Origin: Acidimicrobiia bacterium UBA6912
GTDB taxonomy: Bacteria; Actinomycetota; Acidimicrobiia; Spongiisociales; UBA5794
Length of the DNA: 12,219 nt
Reading direction: 5' to 3'
Assembly (NCBI GenBank): GCA_002450985.1
Contig: DKBA01000033.1
Coordinates: forward strand, 690 to 12,908
Below, in pieces: positions 1-6,902 of this stretch. Positions within the stretch are counted from its first letter, which is position 1; every line of letters starts with the position of its first letter. Under the pieces are notes generated by a model. The model saw only the letters and a list, made by a program, of their open reading frames with translations, was not told where the DNA came from and searched no databases. The translations under genes were made by a program, and so were the position numbers.

Positions 1-489
1 CTCGCCGCCGCCGCCAAGCGCGGAGAGCGGGAGCAACGTGAGGGCGCCATCGGCTCCTACCTCCACATGCAGGCGGGACGGCCGGTCATCGGCGTGCTCG
101 TCGAGCTCGCCGCGGAGACCGACTTCGTCGCCAAGAGCGACGGCTTCCAGACGGCTGCGAACGACATCGCCATGCACATCGCGGCGGCGCGGCCGGGGTG
201 GGTGGAACGCGAGGACGTGCCCGAGCCCATCCTCACCAAGGAGCGGGAGCTGTTCGCCGCCCAGGCCCGCAACGAGGGCAAGCCGGAGCACATCATCGAC
301 AAGATCGTCGACGGCAAGCTGACGGCGTTCTACAAGGACAACGTCCTGTACGACCAGCAGTTCGTGAAGACGGAGCAGTTCGACGGCACCGTCGGCGAGA
401 TGGTGAAGCAACTCGCCGCCTCGATGGGGGAGAACATCTCCGTGGCGAGGTTCGCCCGGGTTCAGGTGGGCGAGAGCGCCGACGAGTGA
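1..489 (+). CDS. tsf: Elongation factor Ts, 3' part (5' end outside window)
   Basis: EF-Ts is the cytoplasmic guanine nucleotide exchange factor that reloads EF-Tu with GTP. The reading frame is open from base 1 and ends at TGA 487-489, giving the last 162 residues. The EF-Ts signature is visible: GVLVELAAETDFVAKSDGF near visible residues 30-50, followed by AMHIAA, a GKPEHIIDKIVDGKL segment and the PFV-like QQFVKTEQF stretch. Only about 118 residues follow the TDFVAK motif, against roughly 200 in the E. coli protein. This fits the short, single-subdomain Thermus-type EF-Ts, not the long form of Streptomyces or Mycobacterium. The start and the N-terminal UBA-like domain lie upstream, where rpsB would be expected. 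Its TGA overlaps the GTG of pyrH. The identification is secure. Confidence 0.95.
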   Translation, partial: LAAAAKRGEREQREGAIGSYLHMQAGRPVIGVLVELAAETDFVAKSDGFQTAANDIAMHIAAARPGWVEREDVPEPILTKERELFAAQARNEGKPEHIIDKIVDGKLTAFYKDNVLYDQQFVKTEQFDGTVGEMVKQLAASMGENISVARFARVQVGESADE

Positions 490-1190
490 GCCGCCGCGTC
501 GTCCTCAAGCTCTCGGGTGAGGCATTCGCCGATCCTGTGACCAACTACGGCATCGACCCGTCGACGGTCGATCAGGTGGCACGCGAGATCGTGTCCGTGC
601 ATCGGGAGGGTCACGAGATCGCGGTCGTCGTCGGCGGCGGCAACATCTTCCGCGGCCTCAGCTCGGCGGCGAAGGGCATGGACCGGGCCAATGCCGACTA
701 CATGGGCATGCTCGCCACCGTCATCAATGCGCTCGCGCTGCGCGACAGCGTCGAGCGGGCGGGATCGCCATGTCGGGTCCAGACCGCGATCACGATCCAG
801 CAGGTGGCCGAGCCGTACATCCGCCTCCGTGCCATTCGCCATCTCGAGAAGGGTCGCATCGTGGTGCTCGCCGCGGGCACGGGCAATCCCTTCTTCACGA
901 CGGACACGACGGCGGCCCTTCGTGCCGCCGAGATCGGTGCCGACGCCGTGCTCAAGGCGACCAAGGTGGACGGGGTGTACAGCGACGATCCGGTGTCCAA
1001 CCCCGATGCCGAGCTCCTCCACGACGTGTCCTACATGGACGTGATCGCGGAGAGACTCCAGGTGATGGACACCACGGCCATTACGATGTGCATGGACAAC
1101 GAGCTCCCGATTCGGGTGTTCAACATGATGAAGCCCGGAAACATCACCGCTGCGGTTCGCGGTGATGCCGTTGGGACGCTAGTGCACTGA
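486..1190 (+). CDS. pyrH: UMP kinase (uridylate kinase)
   Basis: Phosphorylates UMP to UDP with ATP in de novo pyrimidine synthesis; the bacterial enzyme is a cytosolic hexamer of the amino acid kinase fold. The predicted protein is 234 residues, the normal length. Visible motifs are KLSGE (residues 8-12), the glycine-rich VVGGGNIFRG (48-57), DYMGMLATVINALAL (71-85), GTGNPFFTTDT (131-141) and KATKVDGVYSDDP (158-169). The start is GTG 486, which overlaps the tsf stop as GTGA. It places the KLSGE motif at the usual distance from the N-terminus; any longer reading would run back through tsf. The ribosome site is weak (GAGAG at 472-476), so translational coupling to tsf is likely. frr follows after 12 bases, the widely conserved pyrH-frr order. 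Confidence 0.97.
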   Translation: MSRRVVLKLSGEAFADPVTNYGIDPSTVDQVAREIVSVHREGHEIAVVVGGGNIFRGLSSAAKGMDRANADYMGMLATVINALALRDSVERAGSPCRVQTAITIQQVAEPYIRLRAIRHLEKGRIVVLAAGTGNPFFTTDTTAALRAAEIGADAVLKATKVDGVYSDDPVSNPDAELLHDVSYMDVIAERLQVMDTTAITMCMDNELPIRVFNMMKPGNITAAVRGDAVGTLVH

Positions 1191-1202
1191 GCGAGGTGGG
1201 CC

Positions 1203-1754
1203 GTGATCGATGAGCTACTGGCCGATGCAGAGGCCAAGATGGACCAGGCGGTCGCCCACACCGGCGGCGAGTTCGCCACCGTGCGCACCGGTCGTGCGAA
1301 TCCCGCCATCCTCCACCGCGTGATGGTCGACTACTACGGCACGCAGACGCCCCTCCAGCAGCTCGCCGGGTTCAGCGTGCCAGACGCGCACATGCTCGTC
1401 GTGTCGCCGTATGACCGATCGTCGATCACCGCCATCGAGAAGGCGATCCGCTCCTCCGACCTGGGGCTCAATCCGTCCAACGACGGCACGATCATCAGGC
1501 TTGCGTTTCCGACGCTCACCGAGGAGCGCCGCAAGGAGCTGATCCGGCTCGTGCGCAACCTCGCGGAGGAGGGCCGCATCGCCATCCGCAACGTGCGGCG
1601 CCACACCAAAGACGACCTCGAGTCCCTCGAAGGCGACGTGTCCGAAGACGACATCCGCCGGGCAGAGAAGCAACTCCAAGACCTCACCGACGAGCACGTC
1701 AAGCGACTCGATGAGCTCCTCCTCCGTAAGGAAGAAGAGCTCCTCGAAGTCTGA
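1203..1754 (+). CDS. frr: Ribosome recycling factor
   Basis: RRF works with EF-G to split the post-termination 70S ribosome. The 183-residue protein has the standard length. It shows the family landmarks: the N-terminal helix ending FATVRTGRANPAIL (residues 24-37), VDYYGTQTPLQQLA, a VSPYDRSSITAIEKAI segment, GLNPSNDGTIIRL, and the charged C-terminal helices RKELIRLVRNLAEEGRIAIRNVRR. The start is GTG 1203, preceded by GAGGTGGG at 1193-1200. No ATG in frame gives the conserved N-terminal helix. It lies 12 bases after pyrH and 40 bases before cdsA. An in-frame reading of cdsA could begin inside the end of frr, but that start is less likely (see the cdsA entry). Nothing in the sequence looks damaged. 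Confidence 0.97.
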   Translation: MIDELLADAEAKMDQAVAHTGGEFATVRTGRANPAILHRVMVDYYGTQTPLQQLAGFSVPDAHMLVVSPYDRSSITAIEKAIRSSDLGLNPSNDGTIIRLAFPTLTEERRKELIRLVRNLAEEGRIAIRNVRRHTKDDLESLEGDVSEDDIRRAEKQLQDLTDEHVKRLDELLLRKEEELLEV

Positions 1755-1784
1755 GCGTGCCGTTGACCACCCCCCAACATCACC

Positions 1785-1789
1785 GGAAG
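1785..1789 (+). promoter_or_regulatory. Ribosome binding site deciding the cdsA start
   Basis: GGAAG lies five bases before GTG 1795. The same frame also offers ATG 1711, inside frr and without a good Shine-Dalgarno, and GTG 1789, which overlaps this site. The spacing therefore favours 1795. Confidence 0.55.
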
Positions 1790-1794
1790 TGCCC

Positions 1795-3186
1795 GTGACA
1801 GACGAACCCAGGCGTGGCGAGTTCCCCGGCGCCGCGGACGACGACGGCACCTTCACCGGCGATCCGCTCGATGCGCTGTTCGAAGTCGAGATCTCGGGCG
1901 AGGCCGACGACGAGACCGACCGCGAGCCGCCGGAGGCTGCGCCGCACCCGGCGTCGAGCTTCGATCCGGATCTGGACCTGCCGGATCCCACCGATCCCGG
2001 TTTCACGAGCGCCGATCTCGCCGCGTTCGACGACGAGGAGTCTCCCGGCCCGCTCCAGTGGGATCTGCCGGCCGGCTGGGACGTCGACGAGTCACCGACG
2101 CCTCGCGCAGGCGACGACCGGATCGAGGACGACGCGCCGCAACCGCCCCACCCTGGCCCGCCGCCGCCGCCGCAGGAGGTCGACTGGGACAAGCTGGCCG
2201 GGGAGGACTACACCAGCTCGTCCACGCAGGAGTACCTCGGGCTGGCGGCGGAGTTGGAGGCTGCCCGCGAGGAGGACACCGAGCAGATCGCGGTGGCCGC
2301 CAGCATCCCCGGTGTCGACACCGGGGTCGTCGGTCTCGACGACGTGCTCGGCGAGGCTCCGGCGGCGGCGCCGGACACCGGGCACGGCCTCGCCGAGCTC
2401 GGACTGCGCATCGCCACCGGCGTCGGGCTCCTGCTGCTGTTCTTCCTGAGCCTGCTGTGGCCTGCGGGCATCGCGGTGCTCGCGCTCGTCGTCTTCGGGC
2501 TCGCCGCCGGTGAGTTCTACGCCGTGCTGATCCGTGCCGGGCACCACCCGCTGTCCGTCTTCGGGCTGCTCGGCGTCGTCGGATGCCTCATCGGAGCCTG
2601 GATATGGGGTGTGGTCGCCATCCCCATCTCGCTGATCGCGGTGCTGGTGGCCGTGGCCCTCTTCTACGGGCTGGCGTCGCCCCGCAGCGACACGTTGCAG
2701 GATGCGTCGCTCACCGTGGTCGTGGCCGCCTGGGTGGGCGGGCTCGGCGCCTTCGCCCTCCCCATCATCGCCGACGCCGACTACCGCTGGCTCATCGCCG
2801 GGATCGTCGTGACCGTCGCCGCCACGGATGTGGCCCAGTACTTCGCGGGCCGCCGGTTCGGCCGGCGGCCGCTCGCCCCGGTGATCTCGCCGAAGAAGAC
2901 CGTCGAGGGCTGGCTCGGCGGGGTCGCCGCGGCGCTCGTCGTCGGCGTGGCGCTGAGCTTCGTCGGTCCGTTCGACCGCATGAGCGCCCTGCTCCTCGCC
3001 GGTGCCGCCATCGTGTTCGGTCCGATCGGGGACCTGGCGGTCTCGATGGTGAAGCGGATCATCGGAGTGAAAGACATGGGCACCGTGCTCCCGGGCCACG
3101 GCGGCATCCTCGACCGCATCGATGCCTTGCTGTTCGTGATCCCGGCCGCCTGGGTGGTGTTCCGCGCGACGGGGCTCGTCGGCTGA
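1795..3186 (+). CDS. cdsA: Phosphatidate cytidylyltransferase with long acidic N-terminal extension
   Basis: Integral membrane enzyme making CDP-diacylglycerol from phosphatidic acid and CTP, the branch point for bacterial phospholipids. Of 463 predicted residues, about 200-463 form the enzyme: hydrophobic membrane segments start near residue 207, with several more to residue 457. The CDP-alcohol synthase signature SMVKRIIGVKD...GHGGILDR spans residues 417-441, with the conserved Lys420, Arg421, Lys426, Asp427, His435 and Asp440-Arg441. PKKTVEG (366-372) is also typical. Residues 1-200 are unusual: rich in Asp, Glu and Pro, with a PPPPP run at 122-126, no membrane segment and short acidic-hydrophobic patches (DPLDALFEVE, SADLAAFDDEE, VGLDDVLGE). 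Family members are usually 260-310 residues. The role of the extension is unknown; it is probably cytosolic and disordered. The start was chosen by its ribosome site; ATG 1711 would add 28 residues. Confidence 0.93.
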   Translation: MTDEPRRGEFPGAADDDGTFTGDPLDALFEVEISGEADDETDREPPEAAPHPASSFDPDLDLPDPTDPGFTSADLAAFDDEESPGPLQWDLPAGWDVDESPTPRAGDDRIEDDAPQPPHPGPPPPPQEVDWDKLAGEDYTSSSTQEYLGLAAELEAAREEDTEQIAVAASIPGVDTGVVGLDDVLGEAPAAAPDTGHGLAELGLRIATGVGLLLLFFLSLLWPAGIAVLALVVFGLAAGEFYAVLIRAGHHPLSVFGLLGVVGCLIGAWIWGVVAIPISLIAVLVAVALFYGLASPRSDTLQDASLTVVVAAWVGGLGAFALPIIADADYRWLIAGIVVTVAATDVAQYFAGRRFGRRPLAPVISPKKTVEGWLGGVAAALVVGVALSFVGPFDRMSALLLAGAAIVFGPIGDLAVSMVKRIIGVKDMGTVLPGHGGILDRIDALLFVIPAAWVVFRATGLVG

Positions 3187-4319
3187 GCCCGCTGGTCGTT
3201 CTCGGCGCCACCGGCTCGATCGGGCGGCAGACCCTCGACGTCGCCGCCCGCCTGAGCATTCCGGTGGCGGGACTCGCCGCCCGACGCGGCTCTGCGGACT
3301 TCTTCGCCCTCGCCGCGGCGCATCCGGACGCCGCCCTCGCCGTCGCCGCCCCCGAGCCCGAGACGGTCCCCTCGTCCTCGATCGCCCGCCGCCTGGACCA
3401 CGGCGCCGCCGCCGTCGCGGCCCTCGCGGCGATACCGGGCGTCACCGTGGTCAACGGCATCGTCGGCGCCGACGGGCTCGCTCCCTCGGTGGCGGCGGTC
3501 ACGGCCGGGAACCGTCTCGCCCTCGCCAACAAGGAGAGCCTCGTGGCCGGGGGACCGGTGCTGCTCGCCGCCGCAGACCGTCACGGGGGTGCGATCGTGC
3601 CCGTCGACTCCGAGCACTCCGCACTGTGGCAGTGTCTCGTCGGTGAGCCGCCCGATGCCGTGGCTCGGCTGATCCTCACGGCGTCGGGCGGTCCGTTCCG
3701 CGGCAAGGCCCGTCGGGAGCTCACCACCGTCACCGTCGCCGCCGCCCTCGCCCATCCCACCTGGGCGATGGGCCCGCGGATCACCATCGACTCGGCGACG
3801 ATGATGAACAAGGCGCTCGAGGTGATCGAGGCGCACCACCTGTTCGGCGTCGGCTACGACCGGATCGATGTCGTGGTGCATCCCCAGAGCATCGTGCACT
3901 CGATGGTCGAGATGGTGGACGGCAGCGTCAAGGCGCAACTCGGGGAGCCCGACATGCGGGTGCCGATCCAGTACGCGGTCACCGCGCCTGATCGGGCTCC
4001 GGCCCCGGTCCCCCCGCTCGACCTCGCCGGCCGCAGCCTGACGTTCGAGGCCCCGGACCTCGATGCCTTCCCGTGTCTCGCCCTCGGATACGAGGCGGGA
4101 AGGCGCGGGGGAGTGGCGCCTGCCGTGCTCAACGCCGCCGACGAGGTTGCGGTCGCCGCGTTCCTCGACGGGCGTCTCTCGTTTCTCGGAATCGCCGACG
4201 TCGTGGCCGAATGCCTCGGCGCCACACCCGACCGCGAGCCCGAGACCGTCGAGGACGTGCTCGAGGCGGATGCCGCCGCTCGCGACCTCGCCGCCGAAGC
4301 GGTCGCCAGGAGGGCGTGA
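3183..4319 (+). CDS. dxr: 1-deoxy-D-xylulose 5-phosphate reductoisomerase, probable CTG start
   Basis: Converts DXP to 2-C-methyl-D-erythritol 4-phosphate with NADPH, the committed step of the MEP isoprenoid pathway. Visible motifs: the NADPH loop GATGSIG (residues 8-14), LANKESLVAGG (114-124), metal-binding VDSEHSALWQ (141-150, Asp142 and Glu144), TASGGPF (166-172), SATMMNKALEVIEAHHLF (204-221, Glu213 the likely third metal ligand) and GEPDMRVPIQYA (254-265). The start is odd. No ATG, GTG or TTG lies in frame for at least about 90 codons upstream, and the first one downstream (GTG 3264) would delete the NADPH loop. CTG 3183 overlaps the cdsA stop as CTGA and puts the loop at residues 8-14, as in E. 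coli Dxr. With this start the protein has 378 residues, slightly short for the family. Function is certain; the exact start is inferred. Confidence 0.93.
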   Translation: MSPLVVLGATGSIGRQTLDVAARLSIPVAGLAARRGSADFFALAAAHPDAALAVAAPEPETVPSSSIARRLDHGAAAVAALAAIPGVTVVNGIVGADGLAPSVAAVTAGNRLALANKESLVAGGPVLLAAADRHGGAIVPVDSEHSALWQCLVGEPPDAVARLILTASGGPFRGKARRELTTVTVAAALAHPTWAMGPRITIDSATMMNKALEVIEAHHLFGVGYDRIDVVVHPQSIVHSMVEMVDGSVKAQLGEPDMRVPIQYAVTAPDRAPAPVPPLDLAGRSLTFEAPDLDAFPCLALGYEAGRRGGVAPAVLNAADEVAVAAFLDGRLSFLGIADVVAECLGATPDREPETVEDVLEADAAARDLAAEAVARRA

Positions 4320-4397
4320 CCGCAGGAGAATGCGGGTGAGGACGGGCCCGCCGTAGCCGTCGCAACCGAGTAGCGTTGGGGGCCGCAGCCCCGGACC

Positions 4398-4404
4398 GAG
4401 GTGG
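4398..4404 (+). promoter_or_regulatory. Ribosome binding site deciding the rseP start
   Basis: GAGGTGG sits just before ATG 4406, with four bases between GAGG and the ATG. The same frame also opens at TTG 4376 and has ATG 4421, but neither has a comparable site. A 5-bp hairpin (GGGGC 4379-4383 with GCCCC 4388-4392, loop CGCA) lies directly upstream and may affect access; that role is inference. Confidence 0.5.
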
Positions 4405-4405
4405 C

Positions 4406-5674
4406 ATGGGTCCCGTCGTCATGATCGTCGGTGTCCTGCTCATGGTGATCATCCATGAGGCAGGGCACTTCATTGCAGCGAAAGCCTTCAACATGAAGGC
4501 GACCGAAGCGTTCTTCGGCTTCGGTCCCAGGCTGTGGTCGACCACGCGCGGCGAGACCGAGTACGGCGTGAAGGCGATCCCCCTCGGCGGGTACGTGCGC
4601 ATCATCGGAATGAACCCGTTCGAGGAAGTCGCTCCGGAGGACGAGGGCCGCACGTACCGGGAGAAGCCGTTCTGGCAGAAGTCCGTCGTCGTTCTCGCCG
4701 GCATCGCCAGCCACTTCATCGTGGCGTTCATCTTGTTCTACTCCCTGGCCGTCGCCTACGACACGGCGCAGCCGAGCGTCACCGTCTCTGCGGTGAGCGA
4801 CGTGCTGGTGGTCGCCTCCGACGTGCCGGAGGAGGTGCCGCTCGACCTCGAGAACGGCGACGAGGTGGTGAGCGTCGGGGGTGTGCCCATCGACGACATC
4901 GACCCCTTGTCGCGCAATCCAGGGAATCTCGTCGACGTCGTCGTCGATCGGGAGGGAACGCTCGTCACCCTCCAGACCACCGACACGGTGGTGCCCACTC
5001 CGGCCTCGCTGAGCGGGATCGAGCCGGGCGACATGCTGCTCGCCGTCGACGGCATCCGCTTCGACACGTGGGACGAGTTCGTCGCGCTGACCCATGCCCG
5101 ACCCGGGAAGCAAGCCACGGTCACGGTCGACCGCAACGGCGAGGAGTTGGCCATCGAGACCACGCTCGCGGCCCGCGTCGTCGGTGGCGAGGAGTTGGGC
5201 TTCCTCGGCGTCGCCCCGGAGCTCACGTTCTCCCGGTCAGGCCCGGTCGAGGCGGTCGGCGTCGCGGCGAGTGACATCGTGACGGCCACCCAGCAGAGCG
5301 CTGTCGGGCTCGCCGGGCTGGTCACCAACTTCGGTTCGCTGCTCAGCGCCACGGTCGACAGCGGCAACGATGCCGTGCTCGACGAGGTGCGGCCCATCAG
5401 CGCCATTGGCCTCACCAGGGTCGCCACCGATCTCCAGACCGCGTTGTTCCTCCTCGCGCTCGTCAACGTGTTCGTCGGCCTCCTCAACGTCGTGCCCCTC
5501 TACCCGCTCGACGGCGGCCACTTCGCCGTAGCGCTGTACGAGAAGATCCGGGGCCGGCATGCCGACGTGCGCCGGTTGCTGCCCGTCGCCGCCGCCGTCT
5601 TCGCCTTCATCGTGGTGCTCGGCATCCTGGGGTTCTACTTCGACATCGTGCGCCCCATCGAGCTGCCGGGTTAG
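4406..5674 (+). CDS. rseP: RseP-type site-2 zinc metalloprotease (peptidase M50)
   Basis: Intramembrane protease that cleaves membrane segments of anti-sigma factors and other substrates already cut outside the membrane. The 422-residue protein has the expected parts in order: a first membrane helix (about 3-16) leading into HEAGH (residues 17-21, zinc ligands His17 and His21, catalytic Glu18), GGYVRIIGMNP (61-71), a second membrane segment (about 95-118), an extracytoplasmic region about 122-255, and the third and fourth membrane segments with NVVPLYPLDGGH (361-372), whose Asp369 is the third zinc ligand. The extracytoplasmic region contains two PDZ-like stretches, ENGDEVVSVGGVPI (149-162) and EPGDMLLAVDGIRF (206-219). 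The gene follows dxr by 86 bases and precedes ispG by 10. The dxr-rseP-ispG order is common in bacteria. Which substrates it cuts cannot be told from here. Confidence 0.95.
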   Translation: MGPVVMIVGVLLMVIIHEAGHFIAAKAFNMKATEAFFGFGPRLWSTTRGETEYGVKAIPLGGYVRIIGMNPFEEVAPEDEGRTYREKPFWQKSVVVLAGIASHFIVAFILFYSLAVAYDTAQPSVTVSAVSDVLVVASDVPEEVPLDLENGDEVVSVGGVPIDDIDPLSRNPGNLVDVVVDREGTLVTLQTTDTVVPTPASLSGIEPGDMLLAVDGIRFDTWDEFVALTHARPGKQATVTVDRNGEELAIETTLAARVVGGEELGFLGVAPELTFSRSGPVEAVGVAASDIVTATQQSAVGLAGLVTNFGSLLSATVDSGNDAVLDEVRPISAIGLTRVATDLQTALFLLALVNVFVGLLNVVPLYPLDGGHFAVALYEKIRGRHADVRRLLPVAAAVFAFIVVLGILGFYFDIVRPIELPG

Positions 5675-5684
5675 GAGTGGGACG

Positions 5685-6902
5685 ATGACGACCCTGCCGC
5701 CGCGCCGCGAGACGCGCCGGATCACCGTCGGTGACGTGCTGGTCGGTGGCGGCGCTCCCGTCAGCGTGCAGTCGATGACGACCACGAAGACGGCGGATGT
5801 CGAGGGCACCCTCGCCCAGGTCTACGCCCTCGCCGGTACAGGCGCCGACATCGTGAGGATCACGTGCAACGACGTCGAGGCGGCCCAAGGCCTCGCCGAG
5901 ATCGTGCCGCGCTCGCCGGTGCCGATCGTCGCCGACATCCACTTCCAATACCGGCTGGCGCTGGCCGCGCTCGAGGCAGGGGTCGCCGGTTTGCGGCTCA
6001 ACCCGGGAAACATCCGCAACGAGGCGCACATCAAGGAGGTGGCCAGGGCGGCCGCCGCCGCAGGTGTCCCCATCCGGGTCGGGGTGAACGCGGGGTCTCT
6101 CGACAAGGACCTGCTCGATGCGTACGGCGGCCCCGTTCCGCAGGCCCTCGTCGACTCGGCTGTCAAGGAGATCAGGTATCTCGAGGATGTCGACTTCACG
6201 GACATCAAGATCTCGGTGAAGCACAGCCACGTGCCCTCGATGGTGGCGGCCTACCGGCTGCTCGCCGACACGGTGGACTACCCGTTGCACCTCGGCGTGA
6301 CCGAGGCCGGTCCGCCTCCGGGGGGCCTCATCAAGTCGGTCGCCGGCATCGCCACGTTGCTGCTCGAGGGCATCGGCGACACGATCCGCTTCTCGCTCAC
6401 CGCCGACCCGGTGGAGGAGGCGAAGGCGGGCAGGGCACTCCTCGAGTACCTCGGCCTCCGCGAGCGCAAGGGTCTCGACCTCATCGCATGCCCGTCGTGC
6501 GGGCGGGCCGAGGTCGATGTCATCGCCGTCGCCCGCCGCGCCCAGGAGGCGCTCGAGGCCGAGAAGCTGCCGATCCAGGTGGCCGTGATGGGTTGCGTCG
6601 TCAACGGTCCCGGGGAGGCGAGAGAGGCCGACCTCGGGATCGCCGCCGGCAAGGGGAAGGGCCACCTGTTCATCAAGGGCCAGGTCGTGCGGGTCGTTCC
6701 AGAGGACGAGATGGTCGAGGCGCTCGTCGATGAGGCCCGCAAGCTCGTCGCCGAAGGCGTCGAGGCGAGACTGGCGGCGGCCGACGCCGGCGCCGCGGCG
6801 CTGGCGACCGAGACGGCGATCGAGCTGCGCACCGTTCAGGGTGACGCCAACCGCGCCACCGAGCGCCGGGCGGCCGTGGCCGAGGTGGCCTCGGGGGAAT
6901 GA
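5685..6902 (+). CDS. ispG: 4-hydroxy-3-methylbut-2-en-1-yl diphosphate synthase (IspG/GcpE)
   Basis: Iron-sulfur enzyme of the MEP pathway that turns methylerythritol cyclodiphosphate into HMBPP. The 405-residue protein has the short bacterial architecture: a TIM barrel (about 1-260) with VSVQSMTTTKTADVEGT (26-42), ADIVRITCND (54-63), ADIHFQYRLA (83-92) and RLNPGNI (104-110), then the [4Fe-4S] domain. Cluster ligands are Cys269 and Cys272 in CPSCGR, Cys304 in GCVVNGPGE, and Glu311, matching the E. coli positions within one residue. After the core there are about 30-40 extra Ala/Glu-rich residues, compared with E. coli IspG. The start ATG 5685 has AGGAG at 5673-5677, seven bases away and overlapping the rseP stop. 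The ispG TGA overlaps the ATG of the next gene, a membrane protease, so the two are probably coupled. Confidence 0.97.
   Translation: MTTLPPRRETRRITVGDVLVGGGAPVSVQSMTTTKTADVEGTLAQVYALAGTGADIVRITCNDVEAAQGLAEIVPRSPVPIVADIHFQYRLALAALEAGVAGLRLNPGNIRNEAHIKEVARAAAAAGVPIRVGVNAGSLDKDLLDAYGGPVPQALVDSAVKEIRYLEDVDFTDIKISVKHSHVPSMVAAYRLLADTVDYPLHLGVTEAGPPPGGLIKSVAGIATLLLEGIGDTIRFSLTADPVEEAKAGRALLEYLGLRERKGLDLIACPSCGRAEVDVIAVARRAQEALEAEKLPIQVAVMGCVVNGPGEAREADLGIAAGKGKGHLFIKGQVVRVVPEDEMVEALVDEARKLVAEGVEARLAAADAGAAALATETAIELRTVQGDANRATERRAAVAEVASGE

Noticed and set aside
1711..1794. Longer cdsA start at ATG inside frr
   Set aside because: It would add 28 Ser/Lys-rich residues that merely reflect the frr 3' end in another frame, and it lacks a good ribosome site; GTG 1795 has GGAAG at proper distance.
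4330..4356. Eight-codon ORF (MRVRTGPP) after dxr
   Set aside because: The AGGAG lies only one base from its ATG, and nothing suggests translation.
4371..4376. TAGCGT as a -10 box of an rseP promoter
   Set aside because: It fits TANNNT only loosely, has no -35 partner, and the gap after dxr is short enough for read-through.
4376..4405. TTG start for rseP
   Set aside because: It would add ten residues (MGAAAPDRGG) before the first membrane helix without a Shine-Dalgarno; ATG 4406 has GAGGTGG just upstream.
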